A DNA stretch of 64,000 bases, from contig JAUNUP010000014.1 in assembly GCA_030538115.1 (NCBI GenBank), positions 1 to 64,000 of the forward strand, in the 5' to 3' direction. The translations under genes and the position numbers were made by a program. Source of the stretch: Dermatophilus congolensis (GTDB lineage: Bacteria; Actinomycetota; Actinomycetes; Actinomycetales; Dermatophilaceae). The notes under the pieces are model-generated. The model worked only from the letters and a program-made list of their open reading frames with translations. It did no database searches and was not told the origin of the DNA. Below, piece after piece: positions 8,273-17,096 of this stretch; position 1 is the stretch's first letter, and each line of letters begins with the position of its first letter.

Positions 8273-8334
8273 CGGTTTCGGGCCCGGGGGCTGGCACAAT
8301 CGTGGCGTTCTTCTCGCGTGGATCGAGGTCGCGT

Positions 8335-9672
8335 ATGGCTAAGTCGCTCACGGGGCGGGCGTTGCTGTCGCCCGTGCGTCTCGTGCCACTGGCTTTCGCG
8401 GCCGTGATCATGTTCGGTACCGGGCTGCTCATGCTGCCGATCGCGCATCCCGGAGAGGTGCAGCCGCTCGTGGCGGCGTTCACGGCCGTCTCCGCAACCT
8501 GCATCACCGGACTGACCGTCGTCGACACGGCGACCTACTGGACCCCGTTCGGCAAGTTCGTCATCGTCTTGCTCACCCAGATGGGCGGATTCGGCATCAT
8601 GTCAGCGGCCACGTTGCTGGCGCTAGCCGTGCGGGGCCGCATCGACCTGTCGAGTTCACTCGTCGCCCAGACGGAGAAGCAGACCCGCACCCTCGGCGAA
8701 GTCGCGCGTGTCATCAAACGCATCGCGGTGATGATGTTCGGAGTCGAACTCGTGGTCGGCATCTGGCTGACCGGCCGGTTCTTGCTGCGGGGAGTCGAGC
8801 TGTTCGACTCCGTGCTGTACGGCTTCTTCTACGCGTGCATGGCCTTCACGAATGCGGGTTTCGCGCCCGACACCGCGAGCCTCATGGGCTACGTCTCCGA
8901 CCCGTTCATCATGTGGCCGATCATGATGGCCGTCGTTATCGGCAGCCTCGGCTACCCGGTGGTCTTCGAGCTCTCGCAGAACTGGCGCCGCCCCGGCTCC
9001 TGGAGCGTCCACACGCGCCTGACGTTCTACGGCTTCATGCTGCTGCTGGCCGTGGGGGTTTTCTTCTTCGGCCTGTTCGAGTGGCGCAACAACGGCACTC
9101 TGGGGCAACTCGACACGATGGGCAAGATCAACGGTGCCCTGGCCGGTGGCGTGATGCCCCGCTCCGCCGGGTTCAACGCCGTCGACTACGGCCGCATCAG
9201 CGACGAATCCACTGTGATGACGATCGTTCTCATGTTCATCGGAGGCGGCAGCGCCGGCACCTCCGGCGGCCTGAAGGTGTCGACGTTCTTCCTGCTCGCG
9301 TTCGTCATCCTCTCCGAGATCCGCGGTGAGCCCGAGGTGACGGTGGCGCACCGCAGCATCGGCGTACACACGATCAGGCAAGCGCTCACGGTGGCGTTGC
9401 TCTCGGTCGGCGCCGTGATCGGCGGCTCGGTGATCATGGTGTCGATCACGAACCTGCCGCTGGTGCAAGTGCTCTTCGACGTCACCTCGGCGTTCGGCAC
9501 GTGCGGCCTGTCGATGGGCATCACGCCGTCGCTGCCCGCCGGGGGGCAGATACTGCTCATGGCACTGATGTTCATCGGCCGTGTCGGCACCGTCACGGTC
9601 GCCTCCGCACTGGCCCTACGCACCAAGCATCGCCACTACCACCTGCCCGAGGAGCGTCCAATTGTGGGGTAA
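8335..9672 (+). CDS. trkH: TrkH/KtrB-type potassium uptake channel subunit
   Basis: The 445-residue integral membrane protein has the fourfold M1-P-M2 organisation of the Trk/Ktr/HKT family. The first pore loop is SATCITGLTV, with later loops near TNAGFAPDT, RSAGFNAVD and FGTCGLSMG carrying the filter glycines. It forms the ion path and needs an RCK regulator, which is the overlapping next gene. The ATG at 8335 has GAGG at 8325-8328; an in-frame GTG at 8302 would add 11 residues. A CACAAT at 8295-8300 could be its -10. The mid-region GSAGTSGG is the typical loop before the last repeats. Confidence 0.9.
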   Translation: MAKSLTGRALLSPVRLVPLAFAAVIMFGTGLLMLPIAHPGEVQPLVAAFTAVSATCITGLTVVDTATYWTPFGKFVIVLLTQMGGFGIMSAATLLALAVRGRIDLSSSLVAQTEKQTRTLGEVARVIKRIAVMMFGVELVVGIWLTGRFLLRGVELFDSVLYGFFYACMAFTNAGFAPDTASLMGYVSDPFIMWPIMMAVVIGSLGYPVVFELSQNWRRPGSWSVHTRLTFYGFMLLLAVGVFFFGLFEWRNNGTLGQLDTMGKINGALAGGVMPRSAGFNAVDYGRISDESTVMTIVLMFIGGGSAGTSGGLKVSTFFLLAFVILSEIRGEPEVTVAHRSIGVHTIRQALTVALLSVGAVIGGSVIMVSITNLPLVQVLFDVTSAFGTCGLSMGITPSLPAGGQILLMALMFIGRVGTVTVASALALRTKHRHYHLPEERPIVG

Positions 9673-10357
9673 GCGCATCGCACACGAGCCCGAGTCGGTG
9701 CTCGTCGTCGGGCTGGGCCGGTTCGGCTCGTCGGTGGCCCTCAGCCTGCTCGAGATGGGCAAAGAGGTGATGGCGATCGACTCCAATGCCGAGCTCGTGC
9801 AGCGGTACTCGGGCGACTTCACGCACGTCGTGCAGGCCGACACCACCGACACCGAGGCCCTCAACCAGCTCGGTGTGCAGAGCTTCGACCGGGCAGTCGT
9901 CGCGATCGGTACCGACATCGAGGCCAGCGTGCTCACGGTGCTGTCCCTCTCCGAGCTGGGGGTCGAGGAGATCTGGGCCAAGGCCGTCACGATGAAGCAC
10001 GGCAAAATCCTGGAGCGGGTCGGCGCCAAACACGTGATCTACCCCGAGCGCGACATGGGTAAGAGAGTCGCCCACCAGATCGTCGGGGCGCTCTCGGACT
10101 ACATGGAATTCGAGGGATACGCGCTGGCCCGCACCACCGCGCCCGCGATTCTGTGGGGGGTGCCGCTCTCGAAATCCGACGTGCGCACCCGCTACAAGAT
10201 CACCGTGGTCGGCATCAAGCGCGAAGGAGAGAAGTACACGTACGCCGAATCCGACACGATCGCGCACCGCGGGGACGAATTGATCATCTCCGGGAGCGTC
10301 AAAGCGGTCGAGAAGTTCAGCTCGCTGCCGCACGACGTTCCCGAAGACCTGCCCTAG
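9662..10357 (+). CDS. trkA: TrkA/KtrA-type RCK regulatory subunit
   Basis: The 231-residue cytosolic protein has an N-terminal RCK_N Rossmann domain (VLVVGLGRFGSSVA with the GxGxxGxxVA nucleotide loop, then the acidic end of beta2 in AIDSN) and a C-terminal RCK_C domain (about 145-225). It gates the TrkH channel in response to bound nucleotide. I start it at the TTG at 9662, which overlaps the end of trkH by 11 nt and has GAGGAG 7 nt upstream; no upstream ATG fits. Coupled translation with trkH is expected. Confidence 0.9.
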   Translation: MWGKRIAHEPESVLVVGLGRFGSSVALSLLEMGKEVMAIDSNAELVQRYSGDFTHVVQADTTDTEALNQLGVQSFDRAVVAIGTDIEASVLTVLSLSELGVEEIWAKAVTMKHGKILERVGAKHVIYPERDMGKRVAHQIVGALSDYMEFEGYALARTTAPAILWGVPLSKSDVRTRYKITVVGIKREGEKYTYAESDTIAHRGDELIISGSVKAVEKFSSLPHDVPEDLP

Positions 10358-10374
10358 CCCAGCCGGCTTCAGGG

Positions 10375-10380
10375 GACAAT
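10375..10380 (+). promoter_or_regulatory. -10 element of the histidine phosphatase gene
   Basis: GACAAT ends 7 nt before the ATG at 10388. With no SD in front of that ATG, the message is likely leaderless. The alternative ATG at 10379 lies inside this element. Confidence 0.35.
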
Positions 10381-10387
10381 GGGCCGC

Positions 10388-11026
10388 ATGCGCCTTCTTC
10401 TCATCCGGCACGGACAGACCAGCTCCAATGTGGGGCAGCACCTCGACACTGCCGAGCCCGGCGCAGACCTCACGCCGTTGGGGCGTAAGCAGGCCGCTGC
10501 GATCCCCGCGGCGTTGGAGGGCGAGCAGATCGATCTCATCGTCGTCAGCAACCTCGTGCGCACGCAGCAGACCGCCGCGCCGCTCGCCGAGGCCAGGGGG
10601 CTCACGCCGCTGATCAGGCCCGGTGTGCGCGAGGTGATCGCCGGTGACTACGAGATGCTCAACGACGCCAAGTCGATTCAGGGATACCTCACCACGATCT
10701 TCGGCTGGGGCACCGACCTCGAGGGACGTATGCCGGGCTCCGAATCGGGCAGTGAGGTGCTCGCCCGGTACGACGAGGTGGTTGCAGAGGCCGCCGAGAT
10801 CGTCGGAGACGGAACGGCCGTCATCTTCTCGCACGGTGCCGTCATCCGCGCCTGGGCGGCGTCACGCGCCGAGGGCATCGACTTCGAGTACGCCAAGACG
10901 CACTGGCTGCCCAACACCGGCCTCATCGCCCTCGAAGGCGAGCCTGGCTCGTGGCGTGTCACGGAGTGGGGCGACACCGCAGTGGGCGAGCGCACGACCT
11001 CCGCGGTCATCTCGACCCGAAACTGA
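10388..11026 (+). CDS. Histidine phosphatase (phosphoglycerate mutase-like)
   Basis: The 212-residue protein starts with MRLLLIRHGQT, the catalytic RHG motif of the branch-1 histidine phosphatase family. The second conserved His lies in VIFSHGAVIRAW near residue 145. Family members are phosphoglycerate mutases, cobalamin or ribazole phosphatases and broad-specificity phosphatases, so the substrate is open. The start at 10388 is chosen because a GACAAT -10 element lies 7 nt before it. The gene stands alone, between trkA and a membrane protein. Confidence 0.85.
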   Translation: MRLLLIRHGQTSSNVGQHLDTAEPGADLTPLGRKQAAAIPAALEGEQIDLIVVSNLVRTQQTAAPLAEARGLTPLIRPGVREVIAGDYEMLNDAKSIQGYLTTIFGWGTDLEGRMPGSESGSEVLARYDEVVAEAAEIVGDGTAVIFSHGAVIRAWAASRAEGIDFEYAKTHWLPNTGLIALEGEPGSWRVTEWGDTAVGERTTSAVISTRN

Positions 11027-11171
11027 CTTGGGCTTACTCTCGCTGACGGTCGCTGACTGTCACTGAAACCGCCTGAACACGACTGCGACACAAAGATTCT
11101 CAGGTTTTCCTCGGGGCTGCCGATGAGGTGGCGAACAGCTGTGTCATAGCTGCCGACCCGAGGAGGAGCGC

Positions 11172-12344
11172 GTGGCCAACGAGAGCGATGCCACCGCCCG
11201 GCCCGCCTCCGGTGGGCGAGGCCGTCACCGCACGCCCGGAGCTCCGCCGCCGTGGCTGGCGATGGCCCGCGTGGTCCTTGCGGTCTGCGGGGTGATCGTG
11301 GCGCTGTGGGTCGGGCTGAGCTTCGTTACCAACCTCGTCAGAGGTGATCAGGCGAACCCGAGTGCCGCGCCTGCCACGTCCGACGGTGCGACAACCGACG
11401 CGACGGGCTCGACGGGCTCGACGGGCACAGAGGCGCCGACGGGTTCGGCGTCGTCAGGCCAGACATCCGCTCCGGTGACACCGACCGTGCCGCCGAGCTC
11501 GCCTCCGTCGAGCACCGGCTGGACTCCGCAGAAGGCTGCGACCGACCTCGTCAAGGCCTTCGACGCCGAAGTCGCGGCGGGCTCGAAGGGCGCGCTCGTG
11601 CTCGCGGGCAAGTTCGGTGACAACGTCGACAACACCCCGGTCACCGTGATCGGGGAGTGGGGCACGGGCAAACTCCGCAACGGCCTCACGGTGGCGGCGA
11701 ACCACGAGCAGGCGCTGCGTGCCGGAAAGCTCGTCGCTCGCAAGGCACTTCCGACGGCGACGACCACCGCGAAGGTGGCGGTCACCCGCACCGACGTGCG
11801 GTCACTGCCGGTGATCTCGGCGCGCGACACCTTCGCGACCCTCACGGCCAAGGGCAGGCCCGACTGCGCAGAGTGTCAAGACATCATCGTGACCGGCGTC
11901 GCGCCGACAAAGACCAAGGTCGCCACGACGCTCGGCACGGTCGAGGTACCGGCCTGGTCGTACGAGGTGCAGGGCACCAAGGCGCGGATCATCGTGCCCG
12001 CGCTCGCGCCGACGGCGATGCTCGACCCGTCTCCGCCATTCCGCGGCAAGGTCCCTCCCGACGTGGACGCGGGGCAGCTGCCCCTGTGGCGTACGACGCT
12101 GAGCGAAGACGGACGGGTTTTCACCGGTTTCGTCGACACCGCCGAGGTCCGGAAACGTGGCGGCTGCTGGCAGCTGTATGCGCACGAGAGCGACACCTCG
12201 GTGGCTGTCTATGCAGCCACGGGCGCCGGCTCCGAGACGTCACCGTGCGCCTCGAGCACCGGTCGGGTCACGGTGACCCTCGCCAAGCCGCTTGGCGGTC
12301 GCACTCTGCTCGACACGTACTGGACTCGCGCAATAGCGCCGTGA
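11172..12344 (+). CDS. Membrane-anchored protein with Ser/Thr/Pro-rich linker, hypothetical
   Basis: The 390-residue protein has a short cytoplasmic N-terminus, one transmembrane helix (about residues 35-58, MARVVLAVCGVIVALWVGL), a low-complexity Thr/Ser/Gly/Pro linker (about 60-120) with repeated GST units, then an extracytoplasmic domain of about 270 residues. Two Cys pairs (CAEC and later Cys residues) could form disulfides. The GTG start at 11172 has an excellent GAGGAG. I do not recognise the exported domain. It lies just upstream of the LCP gene but is separated by a palindrome. Confidence 0.75.
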   Translation: MANESDATARPASGGRGRHRTPGAPPPWLAMARVVLAVCGVIVALWVGLSFVTNLVRGDQANPSAAPATSDGATTDATGSTGSTGTEAPTGSASSGQTSAPVTPTVPPSSPPSSTGWTPQKAATDLVKAFDAEVAAGSKGALVLAGKFGDNVDNTPVTVIGEWGTGKLRNGLTVAANHEQALRAGKLVARKALPTATTTAKVAVTRTDVRSLPVISARDTFATLTAKGRPDCAECQDIIVTGVAPTKTKVATTLGTVEVPAWSYEVQGTKARIIVPALAPTAMLDPSPPFRGKVPPDVDAGQLPLWRTTLSEDGRVFTGFVDTAEVRKRGGCWQLYAHESDTSVAVYAATGAGSETSPCASSTGRVTVTLAKPLGGRTLLDTYWTRAIAP

Positions 12345-12361
12345 GGCTGCGGGCCTCTGAC

Positions 12362-12377
12362 CTCCGCACGTGCGGAG
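12362..12377. terminator. Perfect 16-bp palindrome after the membrane protein gene
   Basis: CTCCGCACGTGCGGAG is self-complementary and lies 17 nt past the stop codon, followed by ATTT. It could be a short hairpin terminator, or a palindromic operator upstream of the LCP gene. Confidence 0.35.
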
Positions 12378-12452
12378 ATTTGGGCCGGGTTCTCGGCTGA
12401 CACTCAGGTTCGGTCACGAATACCTACGGCTCCGTAGCGGATACTGCTGCAT

Positions 12453-13976
12453 GTGACAATCGGCATGAACTCAGGGCCTGACCTCGATCGTGGCGCTACC
12501 GACACGATCGTCGGTCGCGGCGGCTCGTCGAGCCTTGCCGACCCCGAGCTCATCTCGCCCCGTCTTCGGCGTCGCCGCGCGTACTCGCTCGTGCTGCTCA
12601 CCCTCGTGGCACCCGGCAGTGCTCAGCTCGTAGCGGGCAACCGTGCCGTTGGACGGGTTGCGCTCCGCATCGCAATCACATTGCTCGTCGTCGCTGTCGT
12701 CATCGGCGCGGTCTTCTTCGTCGACCGCGCCTTTGTCATCAACCTCTTCGCGCGGCCGTTCATGCTCAACCTCGCTGCGGCCGTGCTCGCGGGCCTGGCG
12801 CTGGGCTGGGCGGGCCTGTTCGTCGACACGCTGCGGCTGGCGCGGCTCAGGCTCGTGCCGACCCAGACCCGGCGCGGCGTCGCGGCGATGGCGGCGGTGT
12901 TCATGCTGCTCACCAGCGGCACCCTCGCGTGGGGCGCCCGGGCGATGAAGATCAGCGCCGACACCGTGAGCAGCGTCTTCGGCGACAACCGCGTGATGCG
13001 GCCCAGCAACGGTCGCTACAACATCCTGCTTCTCGGAGGCGACTCCGGCGCGGGCCGCGAAGGCACCCGGCCCGACACGATCATGCTGGCCAGCGTCGAC
13101 GCCGACACCGGCAAGTCGGTGCTTTTCGGCTTCGCCCGCGACACCGAGAACATCGACTTCCGCCCGGGCTCCACGATGAACCGCCTCATGCCCGAGGGCT
13201 GGAACTGCGGCGACCAGTGCCTGCTCAACGGCCTTTACCAGTGGGGTCACCAGAACGCCGAGCGGTTCCCCTCCGGCACCAAAGACCCCGGCATCGTCGC
13301 CACCAAGGAGGCGGTCGAGGCCCTCTCCAGGCTCGACATCCAGTACTACGGCCTCGTCGACCTCGTCGGGTTCCGCCGGTTCATCGACGCGGTGGGCGGC
13401 ATCGACATCAATGTCGGCAAGGCCACCCCCATCGGCGGCGGCACCTCGCCGATCAAGGGCTACATCCAGCCCGGGCCGCAGCACCTCGACGGGTACCACG
13501 CGCTCTGGTACGCGCGGTCGCGCGAGGGCGCCACGAACTACGACCGCATGGAACGGCAGCGGTGCGTGATGACCGCGATGCTGCACCAACTCGACCCGCA
13601 GACGGTGATGACGAAGTTCCAGGACATCGCGGGGGCGGCGGGCAGCACGCTCGTCACCGACATCCCGGCCGCCGACATCGGCACGCTCGGCGACCTGGCG
13701 CTCAAGGCCCGCGCGAACAAGATCAGCAGCGTCAACTTCGTCCCGCCCCTGATCAAGCCGTGGCAGTACGACCCGGCGGAGATCCGAGACAAGGTCGAGT
13801 CGACCATCCAGGCCTCTGAGGCGGGTCCTGTGCAGGCCCAGACCGCCGCGAGCACGCCCCGAACGGCTTCGTCGCCGCGCGCCGACACCACCGCGTCATC
13901 CCGCTCGACAGCCCCCGCGGCAGGCGACACCGGCGCCGGTTCTGACGACCTTGCGGCCGTCTGCTCCGTGATGTGA
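12453..13976 (+). CDS. LytR-CpsA-Psr (LCP) family phosphotransferase
   Basis: The 507-residue protein has several N-terminal hydrophobic segments (about 50-165, more than the usual single anchor) followed by the LCP domain: YNILLLGGDSGAG, RPDTIMLASVD, the Arg-Asp pair in FARDTE, and the YARSREG loop. These Arg/Asp residues bind polyprenyl pyrophosphate. LCP enzymes attach wall polymers to peptidoglycan on the outer face. The C-terminal 60 residues are Ala/Ser/Thr-rich and probably disordered. Its stop overlaps the next glycosyltransferase start, so it opens the polysaccharide operon and likely ligates its product. GATACT lies 7 nt before the GTG. Confidence 0.9.
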   Translation: MTIGMNSGPDLDRGATDTIVGRGGSSSLADPELISPRLRRRRAYSLVLLTLVAPGSAQLVAGNRAVGRVALRIAITLLVVAVVIGAVFFVDRAFVINLFARPFMLNLAAAVLAGLALGWAGLFVDTLRLARLRLVPTQTRRGVAAMAAVFMLLTSGTLAWGARAMKISADTVSSVFGDNRVMRPSNGRYNILLLGGDSGAGREGTRPDTIMLASVDADTGKSVLFGFARDTENIDFRPGSTMNRLMPEGWNCGDQCLLNGLYQWGHQNAERFPSGTKDPGIVATKEAVEALSRLDIQYYGLVDLVGFRRFIDAVGGIDINVGKATPIGGGTSPIKGYIQPGPQHLDGYHALWYARSREGATNYDRMERQRCVMTAMLHQLDPQTVMTKFQDIAGAAGSTLVTDIPAADIGTLGDLALKARANKISSVNFVPPLIKPWQYDPAEIRDKVESTIQASEAGPVQAQTAASTPRTASSPRADTTASSRSTAPAAGDTGAGSDDLAAVCSVM

Positions 13977-15055
13977 CGACCGTGGGCATGATGGATCCCG
14001 TGACCGGCCCCGACTCCACCCCCCGTTCGCCCGACGCCCGCCCTGCGCAGTGGCCCGCGGTGAGCGTGATCATGCCCGTGCTCAACGAAGAGCGGCATCT
14101 GCGCGCCGCCGTCGACCGAGTGCTCGCCCAGGAGTATCCGGGCACGATGGAGGTCGTACTGGCCATCGGCCCGAGCCGCGACCGCACCCGCGCCGTCGCC
14201 GACGCACTCGCCGCGGCCGACGAGCGGGTCAAGGTCGTCGACAATCCCAGCGGCCGCACTCCCGATGGACTCAACGCCGGCATCGCGGCGTCTGTGAACC
14301 CGGTGGTCGTGCGGGTCGACGGCCACGCCGAGCTGTCGGAGGGGTACATCCGGCTAGCCGTCGAAGAACTGCAGCGGGTCGGCGCCGACAACGTGGGCGG
14401 CATCATGAACGCCCAGGGCACAACGGTGTTCGAGAAGGCCGTCGCCGCAGCGATGCGCAGCAAGATCGGCGTCGGCAACGCCCGCTTCCACGTCGGAGGC
14501 GGAGCGGGGGAGGCCGACACCGTCTACCTGGGCGTCTTCCGCCGCGAGACCCTCGAGAAGGCCGGCGGCTACGACGCCCACTTCGCGCGGGCTCAGGACT
14601 GGGAACTCAACCACCGCATCCGCGAGGCCGGGGGCAAGGTCTGGTTCACGCCTGAGCTGTCGGTGACGTACCGGCCGCGGGGGTCGTTCAAGGCCCTCTC
14701 CGACCAGTACCTCAACTACGGGCGGTGGCGGCGCGTGGTCGCGGCCCGGCACGAGGGCACGATCAACATGCGCTACCTCGCCCCGCCGGCGATGGTGGCC
14801 GGCACGACTGCGGCCACCCTGCTCGGATTCGTGTGGCGCCCGGCCTGGCTGGTGCCCGCCGGGTACCTCGCCGGCGTCGTGGTGGGCGGGCTCGCCTCCA
14901 GCCGCGGTGAGGAACCCGCGGTCAAGGCCCTCATGCCCGCCGTGCTCTCCACCATGCACTGGTCGTGGGGCATCGGGTTTCTCACCAGCCCGAAGGCGTT
15001 GCGCGAGCGTCACGCTGTCACGCCCACCCCGGCCGCTAGGCTTGACGATCAGTGA
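13973..15055 (+). CDS. Family 2 glycosyltransferase (ExoA/succinoglycan type)
   Basis: The 360-residue protein has a GT-A catalytic domain: VSVIMPVLNEE at the N-terminus, DNPSGRTPDGLN, VRVDGHAE (the DxD-like metal site) and DWELNHRIREAGG. Two hydrophobic segments at the C-terminus (about 265-320) anchor it to the membrane. It would add a sugar to a lipid-linked intermediate on the cytoplasmic face. The start GTG overlaps the LCP stop by 4 nt, and its own stop overlaps the next gene in the same way, so translation is coupled along the operon. Confidence 0.9.
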   Translation: MTTVGMMDPVTGPDSTPRSPDARPAQWPAVSVIMPVLNEERHLRAAVDRVLAQEYPGTMEVVLAIGPSRDRTRAVADALAAADERVKVVDNPSGRTPDGLNAGIAASVNPVVVRVDGHAELSEGYIRLAVEELQRVGADNVGGIMNAQGTTVFEKAVAAAMRSKIGVGNARFHVGGGAGEADTVYLGVFRRETLEKAGGYDAHFARAQDWELNHRIREAGGKVWFTPELSVTYRPRGSFKALSDQYLNYGRWRRVVAARHEGTINMRYLAPPAMVAGTTAATLLGFVWRPAWLVPAGYLAGVVVGGLASSRGEEPAVKALMPAVLSTMHWSWGIGFLTSPKALRERHAVTPTPAARLDDQ

Positions 15056-16230
15056 AATCTCTCATGATCGTCGCCACCTCGGTGGCCACAGACGCACGCG
15101 TGCTCAAGGAGGCGACCACGCTGGTCGCCGCGGGCCACACCGTGCACATCATCGGCAAGAACGTGCCCGGCGACTACATGCCGCCGCCCGGCATCACGGT
15201 GTCGTCGGTGGGTGCCTCGTCGGTGCTGCGCAAGCAGGGGGCCGCGTCGCTGTCGACCCGCAAACTCTCCGCGCCCGTGAAGCTGGTCCGGTGGCTCATG
15301 CTGCCGACGCACCGCAACTCGACCTTCGCGCGATTCGGTGAGGCGGCCGAGAAGCTCGCCGCCGACATCCCCGCCGACGTCGTGCACGCTCACGACTTCA
15401 CCGCCCTCGAAGCCGGATCCCGCATCGCCGAGGCCAAGGGTGTGCCGCTGATCTACGACAGCCACGAGTTGTGGTCGGGGCGTTCGCGCGAATACCGGCC
15501 GACCCCTCTCCAAGAGGCGCGCGAGCGCAAGGTCGAGGCGCGGCTCGGGGCTCGCGCCGCGGCGGTCATCACGGTGGGCGACGGGGTCGCCTCCGCGCTG
15601 CGTAAGCGGTACGGGTGGGGCGATATCGCGATCGTGCGCAACTCTTTTCCGCGAAAGACCGAGGCGGAGCAGGCCGCGCTGCCGCCCCTGCCCGAGACGC
15701 CCGCGGCCGTGATCTACGCCGGCCGCATCGGGGCGCACCGCGAACTCGAGACCGTCGCGGCCGCCTCCGCGCGCATCGGGGCGCTCGGCCTCGACTCCGT
15801 GCTGATGGGCCCGGTCGACTCCACGTGGGCAGCCGAATTCGAACGCGGCGCGTGCGAGATGCGCCCGCCGTGCGCGCCCGACGAGGTCGACGCCCACCTG
15901 CGCCGCGCAGGCCTCGTGCTCGTCGCGCTCGCGCCCGGCTGGGAGAACCACCGACTCGCCCTGCCCAACAAGCTCTTCCACGCCGTCCGCGCCGGAGTGC
16001 CGATCGTCGCCTCCGACATCGGCGAGCTGGCCGCGGTCGTGCGCGAGCACGGCCTGGGCACGCTGTATCGTCCAGGTGACCCCGACGACCTCGTGCGCGC
16101 GGTGCAAGACGCCGTGTCGCAGTACGGGTCGTTGCAGGCGGCGGTGCAATCCGCTCAAACTGATCTGAGCTGGGATCGCGACGGAGCGGTGCTGGTGCAG
16201 GTGTACGAATCTCTAGGAGGCGGCAGGTGA
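15052..16230 (+). CDS. Family 4 glycosyltransferase
   Basis: The 392-residue GT-B protein begins MKSLMIVATSVATDARVLKEA, the N-terminal strand and loop typical of GT4 enzymes that strip prior modifications from surface sugars. It has VHAHDFTALEAG, YDSHELW, and a C-terminal domain with an E-x7-E-like site near HAVRAGVPIVASDIGELAAVV. It uses an NDP-sugar donor in the cytoplasm. It sits between two genes with 4-nt overlaps in the LCP-GT-ABC operon. A TAGGCT 9 nt before its GTG could be an internal promoter. Donor and acceptor are unknown. Confidence 0.88.
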   Translation: MKSLMIVATSVATDARVLKEATTLVAAGHTVHIIGKNVPGDYMPPPGITVSSVGASSVLRKQGAASLSTRKLSAPVKLVRWLMLPTHRNSTFARFGEAAEKLAADIPADVVHAHDFTALEAGSRIAEAKGVPLIYDSHELWSGRSREYRPTPLQEARERKVEARLGARAAAVITVGDGVASALRKRYGWGDIAIVRNSFPRKTEAEQAALPPLPETPAAVIYAGRIGAHRELETVAAASARIGALGLDSVLMGPVDSTWAAEFERGACEMRPPCAPDEVDAHLRRAGLVLVALAPGWENHRLALPNKLFHAVRAGVPIVASDIGELAAVVREHGLGTLYRPGDPDDLVRAVQDAVSQYGSLQAAVQSAQTDLSWDRDGAVLVQVYESLGGGR

Positions 16231-17096
16231 GCGTTCCCGGACAGCCGGGTGACGTCGACACCCCGACGTATCACCGGTACGAGCCCCACCGGGCCGGATT
16301 GCCCAACCTCAAGGTCTACTTCCGTGACCTGTGGCAGCGGCGCGAGTTCGCGGCCGCGAACAGCCGCGCCGGCATGCGAGCCGCCAACACCATGACGTTC
16401 TTCGGGCAGGCCTGGTTGGTCATCAACCCGCTGCTGCTGGCGTTCGTGTACTACCTGCTCGTCTCGGTGCTCAAGGGCGGCGAGTTCAACCCGCAGCTTC
16501 TCGCCCACATCACCGGCGGCATTTTCGTCTACTACTTCTTCCAAGGCGCGGTTCTGTCAGGCACCTCGTCGGTCACCGGCGCCGGAAAGATGGTGGTCAA
16601 CACCTCGTTCCCGCGACTGCTGCTACCCATCGGAGCGGTGCGAACGGGGCTTTTCCGGTTCTTTCCGACGATCCCCGTCTACTTCATCTTCCACATCCTC
16701 GCGGGCAACCCGTTCACCTGGGTCACCTTTCTCGTGACCCCGTTCTTCCTGGCCTTTCTCGTCATCTTCGCGACTGGGCTCGCGGCCTTCTTCTCCGCAG
16801 CTCAGGTGTACTTTCGCGATACCTCGAGCTTCTTGCCGTACATCATGCGGATCTGGCTGTACGTCTCGCCGGTGCTGTGGACTCTGCAAGACATTCAGGG
16901 GCACCAAGCGATGAAGGCCCTGGCGCCGTTCAACCCGCTCTACTGGATCATCGGTGGCTACGGGGAGGCCCTGCAGCAGGGGGTGCTGCCGGATTGGACC
17001 GTGTGGGCCATGGCGTTCGGCTGGTCCACGATCGTGCTGGTCGCCGGCTGCTTCTACTTCCTCACGAGGGAGCGTGATTTCGCTGTCCGCCTCTGA
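16227..17096 (+). CDS. ABC-2 polysaccharide exporter, permease subunit (TagG/Wzm type)
   Basis: The 289-residue protein has an N-terminal cytoplasmic segment ending in LWQRREFAAANSRAGMRAAN, then six predicted membrane helices (from about residue 60 to 280). The pattern matches ABC-2 family permeases exporting teichoic acids or O-polysaccharides, including the FRDTSSFLPY motif before the last helices. It pairs with the ATPase encoded next, whose start overlaps its end by 23 nt. The start GTG overlaps the upstream GT4 stop, with GGAGG shortly before. Export would be of a fully assembled lipid-linked chain. Confidence 0.9.
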   Translation: MSVPGQPGDVDTPTYHRYEPHRAGLPNLKVYFRDLWQRREFAAANSRAGMRAANTMTFFGQAWLVINPLLLAFVYYLLVSVLKGGEFNPQLLAHITGGIFVYYFFQGAVLSGTSSVTGAGKMVVNTSFPRLLLPIGAVRTGLFRFFPTIPVYFIFHILAGNPFTWVTFLVTPFFLAFLVIFATGLAAFFSAAQVYFRDTSSFLPYIMRIWLYVSPVLWTLQDIQGHQAMKALAPFNPLYWIIGGYGEALQQGVLPDWTVWAMAFGWSTIVLVAGCFYFLTRERDFAVRL